A stretch of DNA of 30,363 bases, taken from the IMG/VR virus record IMGVR_UViG_3300049595_000595, positions 1 to 30,363 of that record. One strand, 5' to 3'. This document shows positions 1-6,993 of this stretch, in pieces (the first letter of the stretch is position 1; the number at the start of each line of letters is the position of its first letter). The DNA comes from a virus. A model generated the notes under the pieces. It searched no databases, was not told the origin of the DNA, and saw only the letters and a list, made by a program, of their open reading frames with translations. The position numbers and the translations under genes are program-made.

Positions 1-413
1 TTAATCGACAACAATCGCAAGAAGCCTCTCAGTTGCTCGATGCCGTCACTATACAAGATGACATTTGCTTTGAGATTAGGGTTGAAATCAGGCGTAAATT
101 GAACACTAGAAGAGATGGTTTGCTCGACTTCAAACAAGTGCGAGAAAATCATATTGTTTTTCTTAGAGCCGGGAAGTGTTATTGTCTTCGACCACTCACT
201 AGAACGCGATTGAGGCTCTCTTATGTCTGCAATAGAGCGAGTGATAAGAGTCGAGATATTGTTGTACGTGTCTAGTCTACCGTTTATTTGTTGCCCACCA
301 AATGAAGACTCCCAAACGGTGAATGAATCAGGCCATAACTGCAAAGCGTTTTGCCATTCAACGTTATTTGTTTGCGCTAAATTTAAGGGTATATTGACGT
401 AAATCTCTATCAT
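1..413 (-). CDS. Tail/baseplate protein, N-terminal part (gene continues at 30363)
   Basis: An open frame starts with ATG at 413, in a 4-base ATGA overlap with the stop of the preceding tail gene, and runs 137 codons without a stop to the left edge. Joined to the right edge it continues in the same frame into the coding region ending at 27933, giving 948 codons including the stop. The N-terminal part includes residues DIREPQSRSSEWSKTITLPG, a pattern I associate with large tail proteins of Bacteroidota phages (recalled, not searched). It is probably the central tail-tip or baseplate protein that follows the distal-tail-like 376-residue protein. The split is only a product of where the circular sequence was opened. 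Confidence 0.8.
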   Translation of the reverse strand, partial: MIEIYVNIPLNLAQTNNVEWQNALQLWPDSFTVWESSFGGQQINGRLDTYNNISTLITRSIADIREPQSRSSEWSKTITLPGSKKNNMIFSHLFEVEQTISSSVQFTPDFNPNLKANVILYSDGIEQLRGFLRLLSI

Positions 414-1540
414 TGTCTTTGTCTCTTACTATCGAACGAATATACGATGTCTAGTTCTAGATTGAAGACTTTGTCTTGAACGTGCTTCTTGACTTCATAG
501 TTCGCAGTCTCGATGTTCACCGCTACGAGTGTAGTGCCATCGTACGCAAACACGACAGGCGAATCAATCAAGTCTTTGAGCCATTCGCTTTGTGCTTCTG
601 TAATCCAATTCGAGAACATCTTCACACGATGACTCGTGATTGTGTCGTAAGTTCTAGAGTTGAAAGAAGACGTTTCATAAGCGTATGTCGCACCTAGCGT
701 GTAAGGGTTTGCTTTGTACGTCTTGCGCTGTGTGTCAAATGTGTCACGACGAACTAGATTAAATCTGTAAGAATCAAAGCCACCTAGAGAGTTCAAGAAA
801 AACAAGTCAGTCGTCTCGTACTTTGTACACTCGTCAATCAAACTCACGCGATAAGTCTCGCTTAATGTTGTAGCACCATTCTTGAGAACGATGTCGTAGT
901 ATGTAGCACCGCTAGGAATTGTCAACTGAGAACCGCTAGGAATGCGCACAATCGTTGCGCTAGGTAGCGTCAACGTCTGAGTCGATGCGTTTGAGTATGT
1001 GATGACTGCGCTTGTCGCTGTGTTGCGTATAGCGTAGAGAAAGTCTTTTTGTGTGCGATGAATAATCTTTGAGCGAATAGGTGTCAAGAACTTGCCATCA
1101 CCATCCATTGTGTATTGACCATTGTAGTTGACCAAGTCAATCGCGTTGAGTGATGCGTTCCACACGTTACCTGTTGCGCTTGTCAAGTTTGTATACTCTG
1201 TGATACTACCTGTCGCGCTAGTTGAGTACTCGTAGCCAAACTCTACTTTGTAAGACATCGCGCTATTTGTGCAACCACTAGCGAGAGTGTCGTTGACGTT
1301 GAAGTCGTAAGTGACGTAGTTCTCTAGAATGCGCGAGATGTTGAAGACACCTTTGTTTGTAGAGCCGTAGTAGATAGGTGCTTTGAGTTTCGCAAGAGAA
1401 GTAGTGTTTTGCTTTACTTCACAAATGAACTTGAAATTGTCTTTTGTGTAGATTGCACCGCTAGACTCTGTGATTACGAAGTTCGTATCATTGTACGCGG
1501 GTGCGTTTGCGTTTGGTTGTTGTGTGATTGAGAGTGCCAC
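410..1540 (-). CDS. Tail structural protein, distal-tail-like (376 aa)
   Basis: A 376-residue protein starting at GTG, with GCTATTT six bases upstream, a motif shared with other structural gene starts here. The sequence is rich in Ser, Thr, Asn and Tyr with alternating beta-strand patterns, as expected of a tail or baseplate component, and has no catalytic motif. It lies between the tail assembly chaperone pair and the large 947-residue tail protein, to which it is coupled by an ATGA overlap, so a distal tail or tail-tip role is inferred. No transmembrane segment or signal peptide is seen. The family resemblance to Bacteroidota phage virion proteins is from memory; the exact role is uncertain. 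Confidence 0.6.
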   Translation of the reverse strand: MALSITQQPNANAPAYNDTNFVITESSGAIYTKDNFKFICEVKQNTTSLAKLKAPIYYGSTNKGVFNISRILENYVTYDFNVNDTLASGCTNSAMSYKVEFGYEYSTSATGSITEYTNLTSATGNVWNASLNAIDLVNYNGQYTMDGDGKFLTPIRSKIIHRTQKDFLYAIRNTATSAVITYSNASTQTLTLPSATIVRIPSGSQLTIPSGATYYDIVLKNGATTLSETYRVSLIDECTKYETTDLFFLNSLGGFDSYRFNLVRRDTFDTQRKTYKANPYTLGATYAYETSSFNSRTYDTITSHRVKMFSNWITEAQSEWLKDLIDSPVVFAYDGTTLVAVNIETANYEVKKHVQDKVFNLELDIVYSFDSKRQRQ

Positions 1541-1597
1541 TTCTTAAAATAGCGAAGCAACACTCTCGTCTCAAATCAACTTATAGGTTGATAGTAA

Positions 1598-1644
1598 TTG
1601 CACATTATATTGGTTCATTGCACTCAATTTTGCACAAATTGCAC
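1598..1644 (+). repeat. Iteron-like TTGCAC repeats with a DnaA-box match
   Basis: Four copies of TTGCAC start at 1598, 1618, 1630 and 1639. The third lies in TTTTGCACA (1628-1636), which fits TTWTNCACA. The fourth runs into the inverted repeat CACAAT-AG-ATTGTG (1642-1655). The spacing is irregular (20, 12 and 9 bases). Confidence 0.55.
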
Positions 1645-1685
1645 AATAGATTGTGTATCTCTAAGTTAAAAACTTGATGAGATTT

Positions 1686-1740
1686 TTCAACTTTAACGTT
1701 GATTTTTTGTGACATTATCACAATTATTCAACTTTAACGT
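1686..1740 (+). repeat. 14-base direct repeat flanking an inverted repeat
   Basis: TTCAACTTTAACGT occurs at 1686-1699 and again at 1727-1740, 41 bases apart, close to four helical turns. Between them TTGTGA-CATTA-TCACAA (1707-1723) forms an inverted repeat. The symmetry suggests a protein-binding array, possibly for the initiator. Confidence 0.6.
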
Positions 1741-1815
1741 GTCATATAATACGCAAACGCATATAGTTTTGTACGTTTTATGACAAGTTATATGTTTAAG
1801 CGTATACTATAAATC

Positions 1816-1873
1816 GACACTATTCTCAAAAAGTGTCAAAATATAGTAACAAATTTCTACTAGTATTTGTTAC
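1816..1873. repeat. Two inverted repeats, possible AT-rich terminator
   Basis: GACACT (1816-1821) pairs with AGTGTC (1832-1837), and GTAACAAAT (1846-1854) pairs perfectly with ATTTGTTAC (1865-1873). The second overlaps the stop codon of the chaperone frameshift extension, and on the minus strand the stem is followed by TATATTTTG. It may end transcription of the packaging operon, but the stem is AT-rich and the U-tract is interrupted. Confidence 0.35.
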
Positions 1874-2160
1874 AACATCTCATTCAGAACAGCGATGACG
1901 TAGGGTTGAAATCCTTTGTTTGCGCTTTGCTCTAGTCGTTTGTTGCGCTCTTGCGTTTGTGCTTTGTAGTAAGCGATTGCGTTGAAGAACTCAATCAATG
2001 ACATCTCTAGAAAGAACTCCCATTTTGTTCTGTCACGATTTGCCATCTTGTCGATGAGTTCTAGCCACGAGAAAGGACTTACCTCTACTTGCTCAAGTTG
2101 CTCATCTCCTGCTTCAAATAATCGAGGGTAGCGGTCAACAACTGCGGATAGAGTGCCAAG
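1870..2160 (-). CDS. Frameshift extension of the tail assembly chaperone (GT-like)
   Basis: After a -1 slip at TTC (2162-2160), decoding resumes with CTT at 2160 and stays open for 96 codons to the stop at 1870. The fused product is about 254 residues: 158 from the zero frame plus 96 from this frame. The -1 frame has no ATG near its start and its 5' part overlaps the short form, so independent translation is unlikely. The added domain contains FSWLELIDKMANRDRTKWEF and a Gln/Glu/Lys-rich helical segment. In known systems the extended form occurs at a few percent of the short form and recruits tail-tube subunits; this is inferred here from arrangement alone. Confidence 0.6.
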   Translation of the reverse strand, partial: LGTLSAVVDRYPRLFEAGDEQLEQVEVSPFSWLELIDKMANRDRTKWEFFLEMSLIEFFNAIAYYKAQTQERNKRLEQSANKGFQPYVIAVLNEML

Positions 2161-2633
2161 AAAAAAGATGCGTAAGCGTAAGCGAATGAACAACTCAACG
2201 TCTTAAAGTCTTCGCATCGTGACTCAAAGTTCTGAGCGACTTGACCTTTGTTGATTTGAACGCGACGACCAAAGATGTCTACTTCGTACGATAGCATCGC
2301 TAGAATCTTGTGTAAGTTCTCAATGATGTCGTCTGCTTTGATTTGCTGTAACTCAATAAAGTGGTGAGCGTTCATCTCTTGTGCGTTCGTGATAAGACGA
2401 TAGCGTTTCTTGTAGTGCTTAAAAGCGAACAAAGGTTTGTCGTCAGGTAGTTCGTTCAAGAACGTCAACTTCTCTACTTCTTTAAGTATCTGCTCAAGCG
2501 ACATCTCTTCTACTTCGTCTATGTCAAGACGCTTGACGATAGCGATTTGATGTACACGTCTTTCTACGCCTTCAAAGTGATTGATTGAAGCGAGTTCTTG
2601 TAGTTGTTCGATTGTTATGTTTTTCCAATTCAT
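2085..2633 (-). CDS. Tail assembly chaperone, short (G-like) form
   Basis: A 182-residue acidic and helical protein starting at ATG 2633, just after the large terminase gene. It begins MNWKNITIEQLQELASI and contains EEMSLEQILKEVEKL and a later NLHKILAML stretch, a layout I associate with tail assembly chaperone-like proteins of Bacteroidota phages (recalled). The strongest evidence is a slippery heptamer at codons 156-158, followed by a long open frame in the -1 register. This reproduces the G and G-T arrangement known from lambda and many other tailed phages. The short form would end at 2085 and bind the tape measure during tail assembly. In lambda-like phages this pair directly precedes the tape measure; here two tail genes lie between. 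Confidence 0.65.
   Translation of the reverse strand: MNWKNITIEQLQELASINHFEGVERRVHQIAIVKRLDIDEVEEMSLEQILKEVEKLTFLNELPDDKPLFAFKHYKKRYRLITNAQEMNAHHFIELQQIKADDIIENLHKILAMLSYEVDIFGRRVQINKGQVAQNFESRCEDFKTLSCSFAYAYASFFLALYPQLLTATLDYLKQEMSNLSK
2160..2166 (-). promoter_or_regulatory. -1 ribosomal frameshift slippery site T_TTT_TTC
   Basis: On the minus strand the zero-frame codons are TCT TTT TTC TTG. The heptamer T-TTT-TTC fits X_XXY_YYZ exactly, and a -1 slip leads straight into the downstream open frame. This is a recoding site, not a transcriptional element. Confidence 0.65.
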
Positions 2634-2654
2634 TGCGTTTCAATTTGTAACGGG

Positions 2655-3842
2655 TTAAGCAAAATAAAAAAGTCCCGGTTTGTTCTTCGACTTGCAATCT
2701 AAAGCGAGAGCAAGAGAGCAAACGCAGTCGTCGTGTAGTCCGCTAGGTGCTGAGTATCTTACACCTGTTCTTGTGTACTCGTATTCAAAAGATTCCATCT
2801 CGTAACCGATAGGCTCTTCGGGAAAGCGTATTTCTGTGCGTTGTACTGCAAGAACTAGACCCTCGATGAGTTGTTGCTTAGATTGAGATGTGAACTTAAA
2901 GCCTTGAGCGCGAGAACACGCTCGTTGAATTTGCTCTACTATCGGGTCGCCTACGCCTGTTGAGTCGATAAAAGCGGGTGTGTTTTGTACTAGTTGTATG
3001 ATTCGTTGTTGAGTTTGCCCCCAATCTGCTTGAAAGCGTTCGCAATATGATACGCAATTATTCGCATCGATACCAATGATGACCGTATAGTCAGTGTATT
3101 TCGCTAAGTCAATACCATAAGCAACGACTTGATTGCTTGTCACAGGTTGATAACACGCTCGAATAGCATCAATACCAAAAGGATTTGATTTGTCGTCAGC
3201 AGGTTCTGCAAGATACAACTCATCGAACACGTGTTTTGGTAAGTCTCTCTTTGCTTGTTCTACTTCTTCGCGTTGCAAGATACCCTCATTGACTGCGTCG
3301 TACGCTGTAATCTTGAAGTACTCGTAGTCGTGTTCGCCTTGCTTTGCTCGTTCGCCTAGTTTGTAGAACCAATTCTTTTTGCCTTTGACGTTACCTATCA
3401 ACTTACATTTGCCTTGCGTTGCGGTGAGTGTAGAACGTAGAGCGAACCACGACTCTTCTCTTGCTCGTGATGCTTCGTCAAAGACACAAGCGTACACGTC
3501 GTCACCATACAAGTTGTCGGGCTTCTCTGCGCTCTTGAACTCTATTCTTGCGCCTGTCGGCAAAGTCAACAACAACTTCGACTCGTTCGTCAAGAAGAAG
3601 TTCTTGTCTGTGACTTGCGTCTTCATACGACGATACGCGATTTCTGCTTGTTGGTATACAGGTGCAACCCACCACACGCTTTGACCATCTCGCAACTTGA
3701 GTGCTTGTTCGAAGAGCCATATGATGTGTGATGCAGTCTTGCCTGTTTTAGTACTCGCCGCTGTGATTGTGTATCTTGCTTTTGAGTCAAGTATGTTTTT
3801 TTGATAAGAAGTCAATCGAGGGCGAACGTACTCTATTTGCAT
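2655..3842 (-). CDS. terL: Terminase large subunit
   Basis: A 395-residue packaging motor. Residues 29-36 (ASTKTGKT) form a variant Walker A, residues 118-124 (ACVFDEA) the Walker B with its glutamate, and the C-terminal RNase H-like nuclease shows acidic residues at GIDLAKYTDY (D245), FIDSTGVGD (D293) and LHDDC (D371/D372). The ATPase drives DNA into the prohead and the nuclease cuts the concatemer. It overlaps the glycosyltransferase gene upstream by ten bases and is followed by the tail chaperone. It is short for the family, consistent with compact Bacteroidota phages. The small terminase candidate sits 2 kb upstream, separated by two glycosyltransferase genes, an unusual insertion. Confidence 0.93.
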   Translation of the reverse strand: MQIEYVRPRLTSYQKNILDSKARYTITAASTKTGKTASHIIWLFEQALKLRDGQSVWWVAPVYQQAEIAYRRMKTQVTDKNFFLTNESKLLLTLPTGARIEFKSAEKPDNLYGDDVYACVFDEASRAREESWFALRSTLTATQGKCKLIGNVKGKKNWFYKLGERAKQGEHDYEYFKITAYDAVNEGILQREEVEQAKRDLPKHVFDELYLAEPADDKSNPFGIDAIRACYQPVTSNQVVAYGIDLAKYTDYTVIIGIDANNCVSYCERFQADWGQTQQRIIQLVQNTPAFIDSTGVGDPIVEQIQRACSRAQGFKFTSQSKQQLIEGLVLAVQRTEIRFPEEPIGYEMESFEYEYTRTGVRYSAPSGLHDDCVCSLALALDCKSKNKPGLFYFA

Positions 3843-4825
3843 ACGCTTTCGTAGAATTTAAGACGTGCGATGTTCCACAATTTAATGTCGTGAAACTTCT
3901 TGCAATACTGCGCGTTGCTAGTACCTAAGTGAGAAGCGTTTGTGAGTGCTTGTTTTATTGAGTCATACCATTCGTCATTCTTTGCGAAGATGACACCACC
4001 ATTGTCGATGTGATTGAGATATGGTTCACACGCGCTTACTACGATAGGCAAGTCGTACGCACTCGCTTCGAGAATCTTCAACTCGCTCTTGCAAGAATTA
4101 AACTTTGTCGTTTGTAGAGGTGCGATTGCTACGTCAAAGTGTTTGTAGACTTCACCGTAAGCGTTTGCGCTAGTGCCTCGAACGACGTGAAACCAATCGC
4201 CTTTGAACATTGAGCAGATTGAATCCCATATGTCGCTAGGTGTGTAACCGCACAAGTAGAAGTCAATCAAGCCTTCGTTGCCTAGACGAGTAATGTCATC
4301 AACGATGAGTTTTAAGTCTTCGTGATGTGTGATGCCACCGACCCACCCTACTTTGAATTTCTCGTTGTCTAGACGTGAGTGTCGCCATTGCTCGTGTTCG
4401 TAGTCTAAGCAGTTAGGCAATACGATTGCATTCTTGTTGTATTGCTTGACTTGGTCAAGTAGTTGCTTCGTCGTGCAAGTGACACCGTCTGCGTAGTGTA
4501 GAGCGTCTTTGATTGCGTTCTTGATGCCTTGACGATACGCCCAATAAGCGGGATTGAATTTAGGCAATACCCAATAGTCGTCAACGTCTACGATGTATGG
4601 TGTTTTTGCTTGAGCGATTCGCTTCAGCACATCGTATTGGTATTTGCCCAACCATCGTGAGAAAACAACAAGGTCATATTTGGAGAAGTCAACCGTCATC
4701 CATTGCTCTTGTGATTGGCAAATATCTATTGTCGCTTGTCCGTCCAACTGCAAACGAAGATGCGGTGTATAGATGCGGTGATAAACCACACCATTCATTC
4801 CGTCAGTTAATATCAATAAGTTCAT
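3833..4825 (-). CDS. Glycosyltransferase, GT-B fold (GT4-like)
   Basis: A 330-residue protein with GT-B architecture: an N-terminal Rossmann half beginning MNLLILTDGMNGVVYHRIY, a central hinge near KFKVGWVGGITHHEDL, and a C-terminal half with KSELKILEASAYDLPIVVS, the region that in GT4 enzymes binds the nucleotide sugar. Phage glycosyltransferases may decorate phage DNA, modify virion proteins or alter host surface glycans. No base-hydroxylating enzyme is visible here, so glycosylation of virion protein or of host glycan seems more likely than of DNA; that is inference. It overlaps both neighbours (GT9-like upstream, terminase downstream), so it belongs to the packaging operon. Confidence 0.8.
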   Translation of the reverse strand: MNLLILTDGMNGVVYHRIYTPHLRLQLDGQATIDICQSQEQWMTVDFSKYDLVVFSRWLGKYQYDVLKRIAQAKTPYIVDVDDYWVLPKFNPAYWAYRQGIKNAIKDALHYADGVTCTTKQLLDQVKQYNKNAIVLPNCLDYEHEQWRHSRLDNEKFKVGWVGGITHHEDLKLIVDDITRLGNEGLIDFYLCGYTPSDIWDSICSMFKGDWFHVVRGTSANAYGEVYKHFDVAIAPLQTTKFNSCKSELKILEASAYDLPIVVSACEPYLNHIDNGGVIFAKNDEWYDSIKQALTNASHLGTSNAQYCKKFHDIKLWNIARLKFYESVCK

Positions 4826-5564
4826 TTAGTATTTTTTCAAAGGTGTAGTTCTTGTTGTAATCGTAAGCGACTCCTCCCATCGGAATCACATTCGGGCAAT
4901 GATGATAGGACTCAAGCATTCGGTTCACTTTCATTTGCTCTGCAAGTGCAAAGGTTGATGACTGATTCCCAATCACCAACTTCACGGAGTTAATGACTTG
5001 TGCCAATGCCAAAGCATCTCTCACCTTTAGGTGTTCACAACCTAACTGAAAGCGTGTGCAGAATGCGTGATATTCCTCTTCGTATCCAAAGAAGATGCAC
5101 TTGTGACCCTTGAGACATTTGTAGTTGATGTCATTGTTGCGATAGCGTGTGCTAAAGTTCAAAAGGATTGTGTCCTTCATCTCTTCAATCGGTTCAGGTG
5201 CAATCACACAAGGTTGAGTCAAGTCACAAGTCAATTCGGGATACACAAAGAAATGGCTTCTTCTTAAATCCCCAGCACTCAAGTTGAGTTCGTGCCTTCG
5301 GAATTTGTCAAAGTCATAGACGATGTCAGCGTGAGAGTTCATCTGCACACTTTGGATGTAAGGTTGGAACTCAAGCAATGGTTTGATGTAAGCATACGAG
5401 ATTGGGTTCATACAATAACCACCACCGGGATGATTCGGTGTTGAGTTCTGCTCACGGAATCCGATGTGGAAGTCAATCTTCTCTCCGTGCAACTCCGATG
5501 CTTTCTTTGTTGCAGAAAGGGAATAGATTAAATCACCGATATGTCCTGACTGAATTACTCTCAT
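4803..5564 (-). CDS. GT9/heptosyltransferase-like glycosyltransferase
   Basis: A 253-residue protein. I chose ATG 5564 because it overlaps the preceding stop as ATGA; an upstream non-ATG start is possible. The N-terminal MRVIQSGHIGDLIYSLSA resembles the glycine-containing first loop of ADP-heptose:LPS heptosyltransferases, and VKLVIGNQSSTFALAEQMKV resembles their C-terminal donor-site region (GDSGxxHLA in typical members). It is shorter than bacterial family members at about 320-350 residues. It is followed by the GT4-like gene with a 23-base overlap, so the two probably act on one glycan. Codon choice looks somewhat different from its neighbours (more GGA and CCN), hinting at later acquisition. 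The acceptor sugar is unknown. Confidence 0.6.
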   Translation of the reverse strand: MRVIQSGHIGDLIYSLSATKKASELHGEKIDFHIGFREQNSTPNHPGGGYCMNPISYAYIKPLLEFQPYIQSVQMNSHADIVYDFDKFRRHELNLSAGDLRRSHFFVYPELTCDLTQPCVIAPEPIEEMKDTILLNFSTRYRNNDINYKCLKGHKCIFFGYEEEYHAFCTRFQLGCEHLKVRDALALAQVINSVKLVIGNQSSTFALAEQMKVNRMLESYHHCPNVIPMGGVAYDYNKNYTFEKILNELIDIN

Positions 5565-5746
5565 TCGTTCGGTGGTATAGGGATAGGCATCCAATATCGT
5601 ACGTGAATCAAACGATTCGTGTATTCGTCAATCCACATATCGTCCATATAACGAGCGAGAGTGACTTCGTCTGTTTGATTGATGACGAGTTTCAAGTCTT
5701 CGTCGTGCGGTGGTAGTACATCGCTACCTCTCCAACTTTTTTTCAT
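5561..5746 (-). CDS. Small hypothetical protein (61 aa)
   Basis: A 61-residue protein with an acidic middle (DEDLKLVINQTDEVTLARYMDDMW) and a Pro-rich end (MPIPIPPNE). I do not recognise the family. Its start overlaps the end of the 74-residue gene upstream, and its stop overlaps the GT9-like start as ATGA, so it is translated in a coupled series. No membrane segment or metal-binding motif is seen. Confidence 0.6.
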   Translation of the reverse strand: MKKSWRGSDVLPPHDEDLKLVINQTDEVTLARYMDDMWIDEYTNRLIHVRYWMPIPIPPNE

Positions 5747-5970
5747 TAGAACGGTAATTCTTCAGTTTTCTTTGGTTGTGGTACACTCACAGCGTGAGTC
5801 GCTCTTGATTTCTCGTGAGGTGCTTTCATCTTCTTGCAGTTGATTCGTACGTCACCGTATTGATTGACGATTAGTTCACCGCTTTCGATAGCGTCATTCA
5901 GTTTCTTGATGTTGATTGAGAGATTGATTCCGTACTCGTTCTCCCATCCATTGCCGATGTAAGTTGTCAT
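5746..5970 (-). CDS. Small protein with SSB-like C-terminal tip
   Basis: A 74-residue protein starting MTTYIGNGWENEYGINLSI, with a short beta-rich half containing YGDVRINCKKMKAPHEKSRA and a flexible Pro/Lys tail ending EELPF. Bacterial SSB proteins end in an acidic tip such as DDDIPF that recruits replication and repair partners, so this ending is suggestive. The protein is too short for a full OB fold of about 110 residues, so it may be a minimal ssDNA-binding protein or an adaptor that mimics the SSB tip. Its start overlaps the end of the small-terminase candidate (TAAATG). It is the only SSB candidate seen in this genome. Confidence 0.5.
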   Translation of the reverse strand: MTTYIGNGWENEYGINLSINIKKLNDAIESGELIVNQYGDVRINCKKMKAPHEKSRATHAVSVPQPKKTEELPF

Positions 5971-6327
5971 TTAGTCTAGTTTAAGTGTGATTTTGATTGG
6001 TTCTTCTGTTTTGATTGTCGTCTCTACTTCTTCTTTTGGTTTGCCGTGGACTCTAGTTAGCAAAGTCTCAAGCGAGAAGAGAGAGTTCTTGTCGTGTGAT
6101 TTGAGCAACGCACCTGCTACGATGCGCTCTAGAATAGTATAGTCGTTACCCTTGTCAATCTCTGTGAGTTCTTCTCGTGACATCGCGACCATATTCATCA
6201 ACGTTTGATTGATGTCGTCTTTTGAATAGCCTAGTCCTTTTAGTTGGGTGACTAGTTTCTTTGGTCTTCCGTTCGGGTTTGCATTGTTTCCCGGCTTGAA
6301 TGGTTTTAGGTTTTGTGGATTTGGCAT
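5971..6327 (-). CDS. Probable terminase small subunit
   Basis: A 118-residue basic protein beginning with a linker that contains FKPGNNANPNGRPKK, a Gly/Asn/Pro stretch I associate with N-termini of small terminase-like proteins in Bacteroidota phages and prophages. The middle (YSKDDINQTLMNMVAMSREELTEI) looks helical, and the end (EETTIKTEEPIKITLKLD-like) is short and charged. Small terminases recognise the packaging start and regulate the large subunit. The gene follows an HNH endonuclease, a neighbour common in packaging modules, which supports the call. The two glycosyltransferases separate it from the large terminase. Confidence 0.6.
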   Translation of the reverse strand: MPNPQNLKPFKPGNNANPNGRPKKLVTQLKGLGYSKDDINQTLMNMVAMSREELTEIDKGNDYTILERIVAGALLKSHDKNSLFSLETLLTRVHGKPKEEVETTIKTEEPIKITLKLD

Positions 6328-6339
6328 AGTTTACACGTT

Positions 6340-6606
6340 TTACTCACGATTCTGACACTTGCTCAAAGCGATTCGATGCTTCTCTTTGAGAAAGTCTTTA
6401 TATTGTTTTTGGTCTCCGAATTTCGTGTGACATTCTCGACACAACGCTTGAAGATTTGTGATGACATCTTTGATTGATGAGCCACCCATTCCACGTGCTT
6501 CGATGTGGTGTATGTCAACGGCTGTGCGTTCACAAACTTCGCAAGGTATGAAGTCGCTTATGTCGTAGCCAAAGTGATTAAAGTATGTCATAACGTGTTT
6601 CTTCAT
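6340..6606 (-). CDS. HNH endonuclease
   Basis: An 88-residue protein with a complete HNH core: C22 and C25 (CEVC), the HH pair at 33-34 (DIHHIEARG), N51 (TNLQALC) and C56, C59, H60 (CRECH). The Cys pairs bind structural zinc, and the His-Asn-His set binds the catalytic metal. Free-standing HNH proteins next to terminases are needed for specific cutting during packaging in several phages such as HK97, and the small-terminase candidate lies 12 bases downstream. The gene overlaps the preceding 74-residue gene as ATGA. A homing role is less likely because it sits in a coupled operon. Confidence 0.85.
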   Translation of the reverse strand: MKKHVMTYFNHFGYDISDFIPCEVCERTAVDIHHIEARGMGGSSIKDVITNLQALCRECHTKFGDQKQYKDFLKEKHRIALSKCQNRE

Positions 6607-6827
6607 CTCATTTCAAGATTGTCTTCGTTTAAGATGCGATGTAGTTCGTCTCTTGCTTCTTGAAACGCGTTGATTGCTTCTGCGTGAGCGTCATCACTAG
6701 CGTACTTGACTTTCGTTCTGAGATATTGGTCGAGTTGCCACATAGCGTGTGACCACTTCCAACCATTGATAGCGTCTTCAAATTGCTCTTGTTCTTGTGT
6801 CAAGTCAAACTCAAGTGTTGCTTTCAT
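6603..6827 (-). CDS. Conserved small phage protein (74 aa)
   Basis: A 74-residue acidic protein starting MKATLEFDLTQEQEQFEDAI, with a WKWSHAMWQLDQYLRTKVKY core. I recall very similar small proteins (MKATLEF...DQ.EFEDAINGWKW) in many phages of different hosts, always of unknown function and usually in early gene blocks. It looks like a helical hairpin with aromatic residues at its core. It overlaps the HNH gene downstream as ATGA and the 56-residue gene upstream by 17 bases. Confidence 0.8.
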   Translation of the reverse strand: MKATLEFDLTQEQEQFEDAINGWKWSHAMWQLDQYLRTKVKYASDDAHAEAINAFQEARDELHRILNEDNLEMR

Positions 6828-6981
6828 ACATTTTCTTTGCGTAAGAGAATCCTGCGTTATATGCTTCTTGAAGATGTATCTTCTCGTCGACTAGTAGTCG
6901 CTCTTGCTCTGCTGTGTGAGGCATTGCTTGTGGGTACATTGCTCGAAGATAATCAAATAGTTTTTCTATCGGTGTTTGCAT
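6811..6981 (-). CDS. Small hypothetical protein (56 aa)
   Basis: A 56-residue open frame from ATG 6981 to TGA 6811, filling what would otherwise be a 165-base gap. It begins MQTPIEKLFDYLRAMYPQAM and has a charged helical middle and the end AGFSYAKKMYESNT. The overlap of 17 bases with the next gene fits the compact style of this region. Function unknown. Confidence 0.65.
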   Translation of the reverse strand: MQTPIEKLFDYLRAMYPQAMPHTAEQERLLVDEKIHLQEAYNAGFSYAKKMYESNT

Positions 6982-6993
6982 TGTCTACTTTGT

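Larger units (their letters stand above)
1541..1869. other. Repeat-rich intergenic region, candidate replication origin
   Basis: This is the longest gene-free stretch in the window and is strongly AT-rich. It holds four TTGCAC repeats, a perfect match to the DnaA-box consensus TTWTNCACA (TTTTGCACA at 1628-1636), a 14-base direct repeat TTCAACTTTAACGT at 1686-1699 and 1727-1740, and several inverted repeats. Iterons, AT-rich DNA and a DnaA box are the usual parts of an origin, and the phage encodes a DnaA domain IV protein and a DnaB helicase. The region could instead, or also, hold a terminator for the packaging genes and control of the tail genes. Confidence 0.5.

Noticed and set aside
1541-1869. 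CRISPR array or tRNA cluster in the repeat-rich gap
   Set aside because: Repeats are short (6 and 14 bases) and irregularly spaced with no repeat-spacer pattern, and no tRNA cloverleaf could be drawn.
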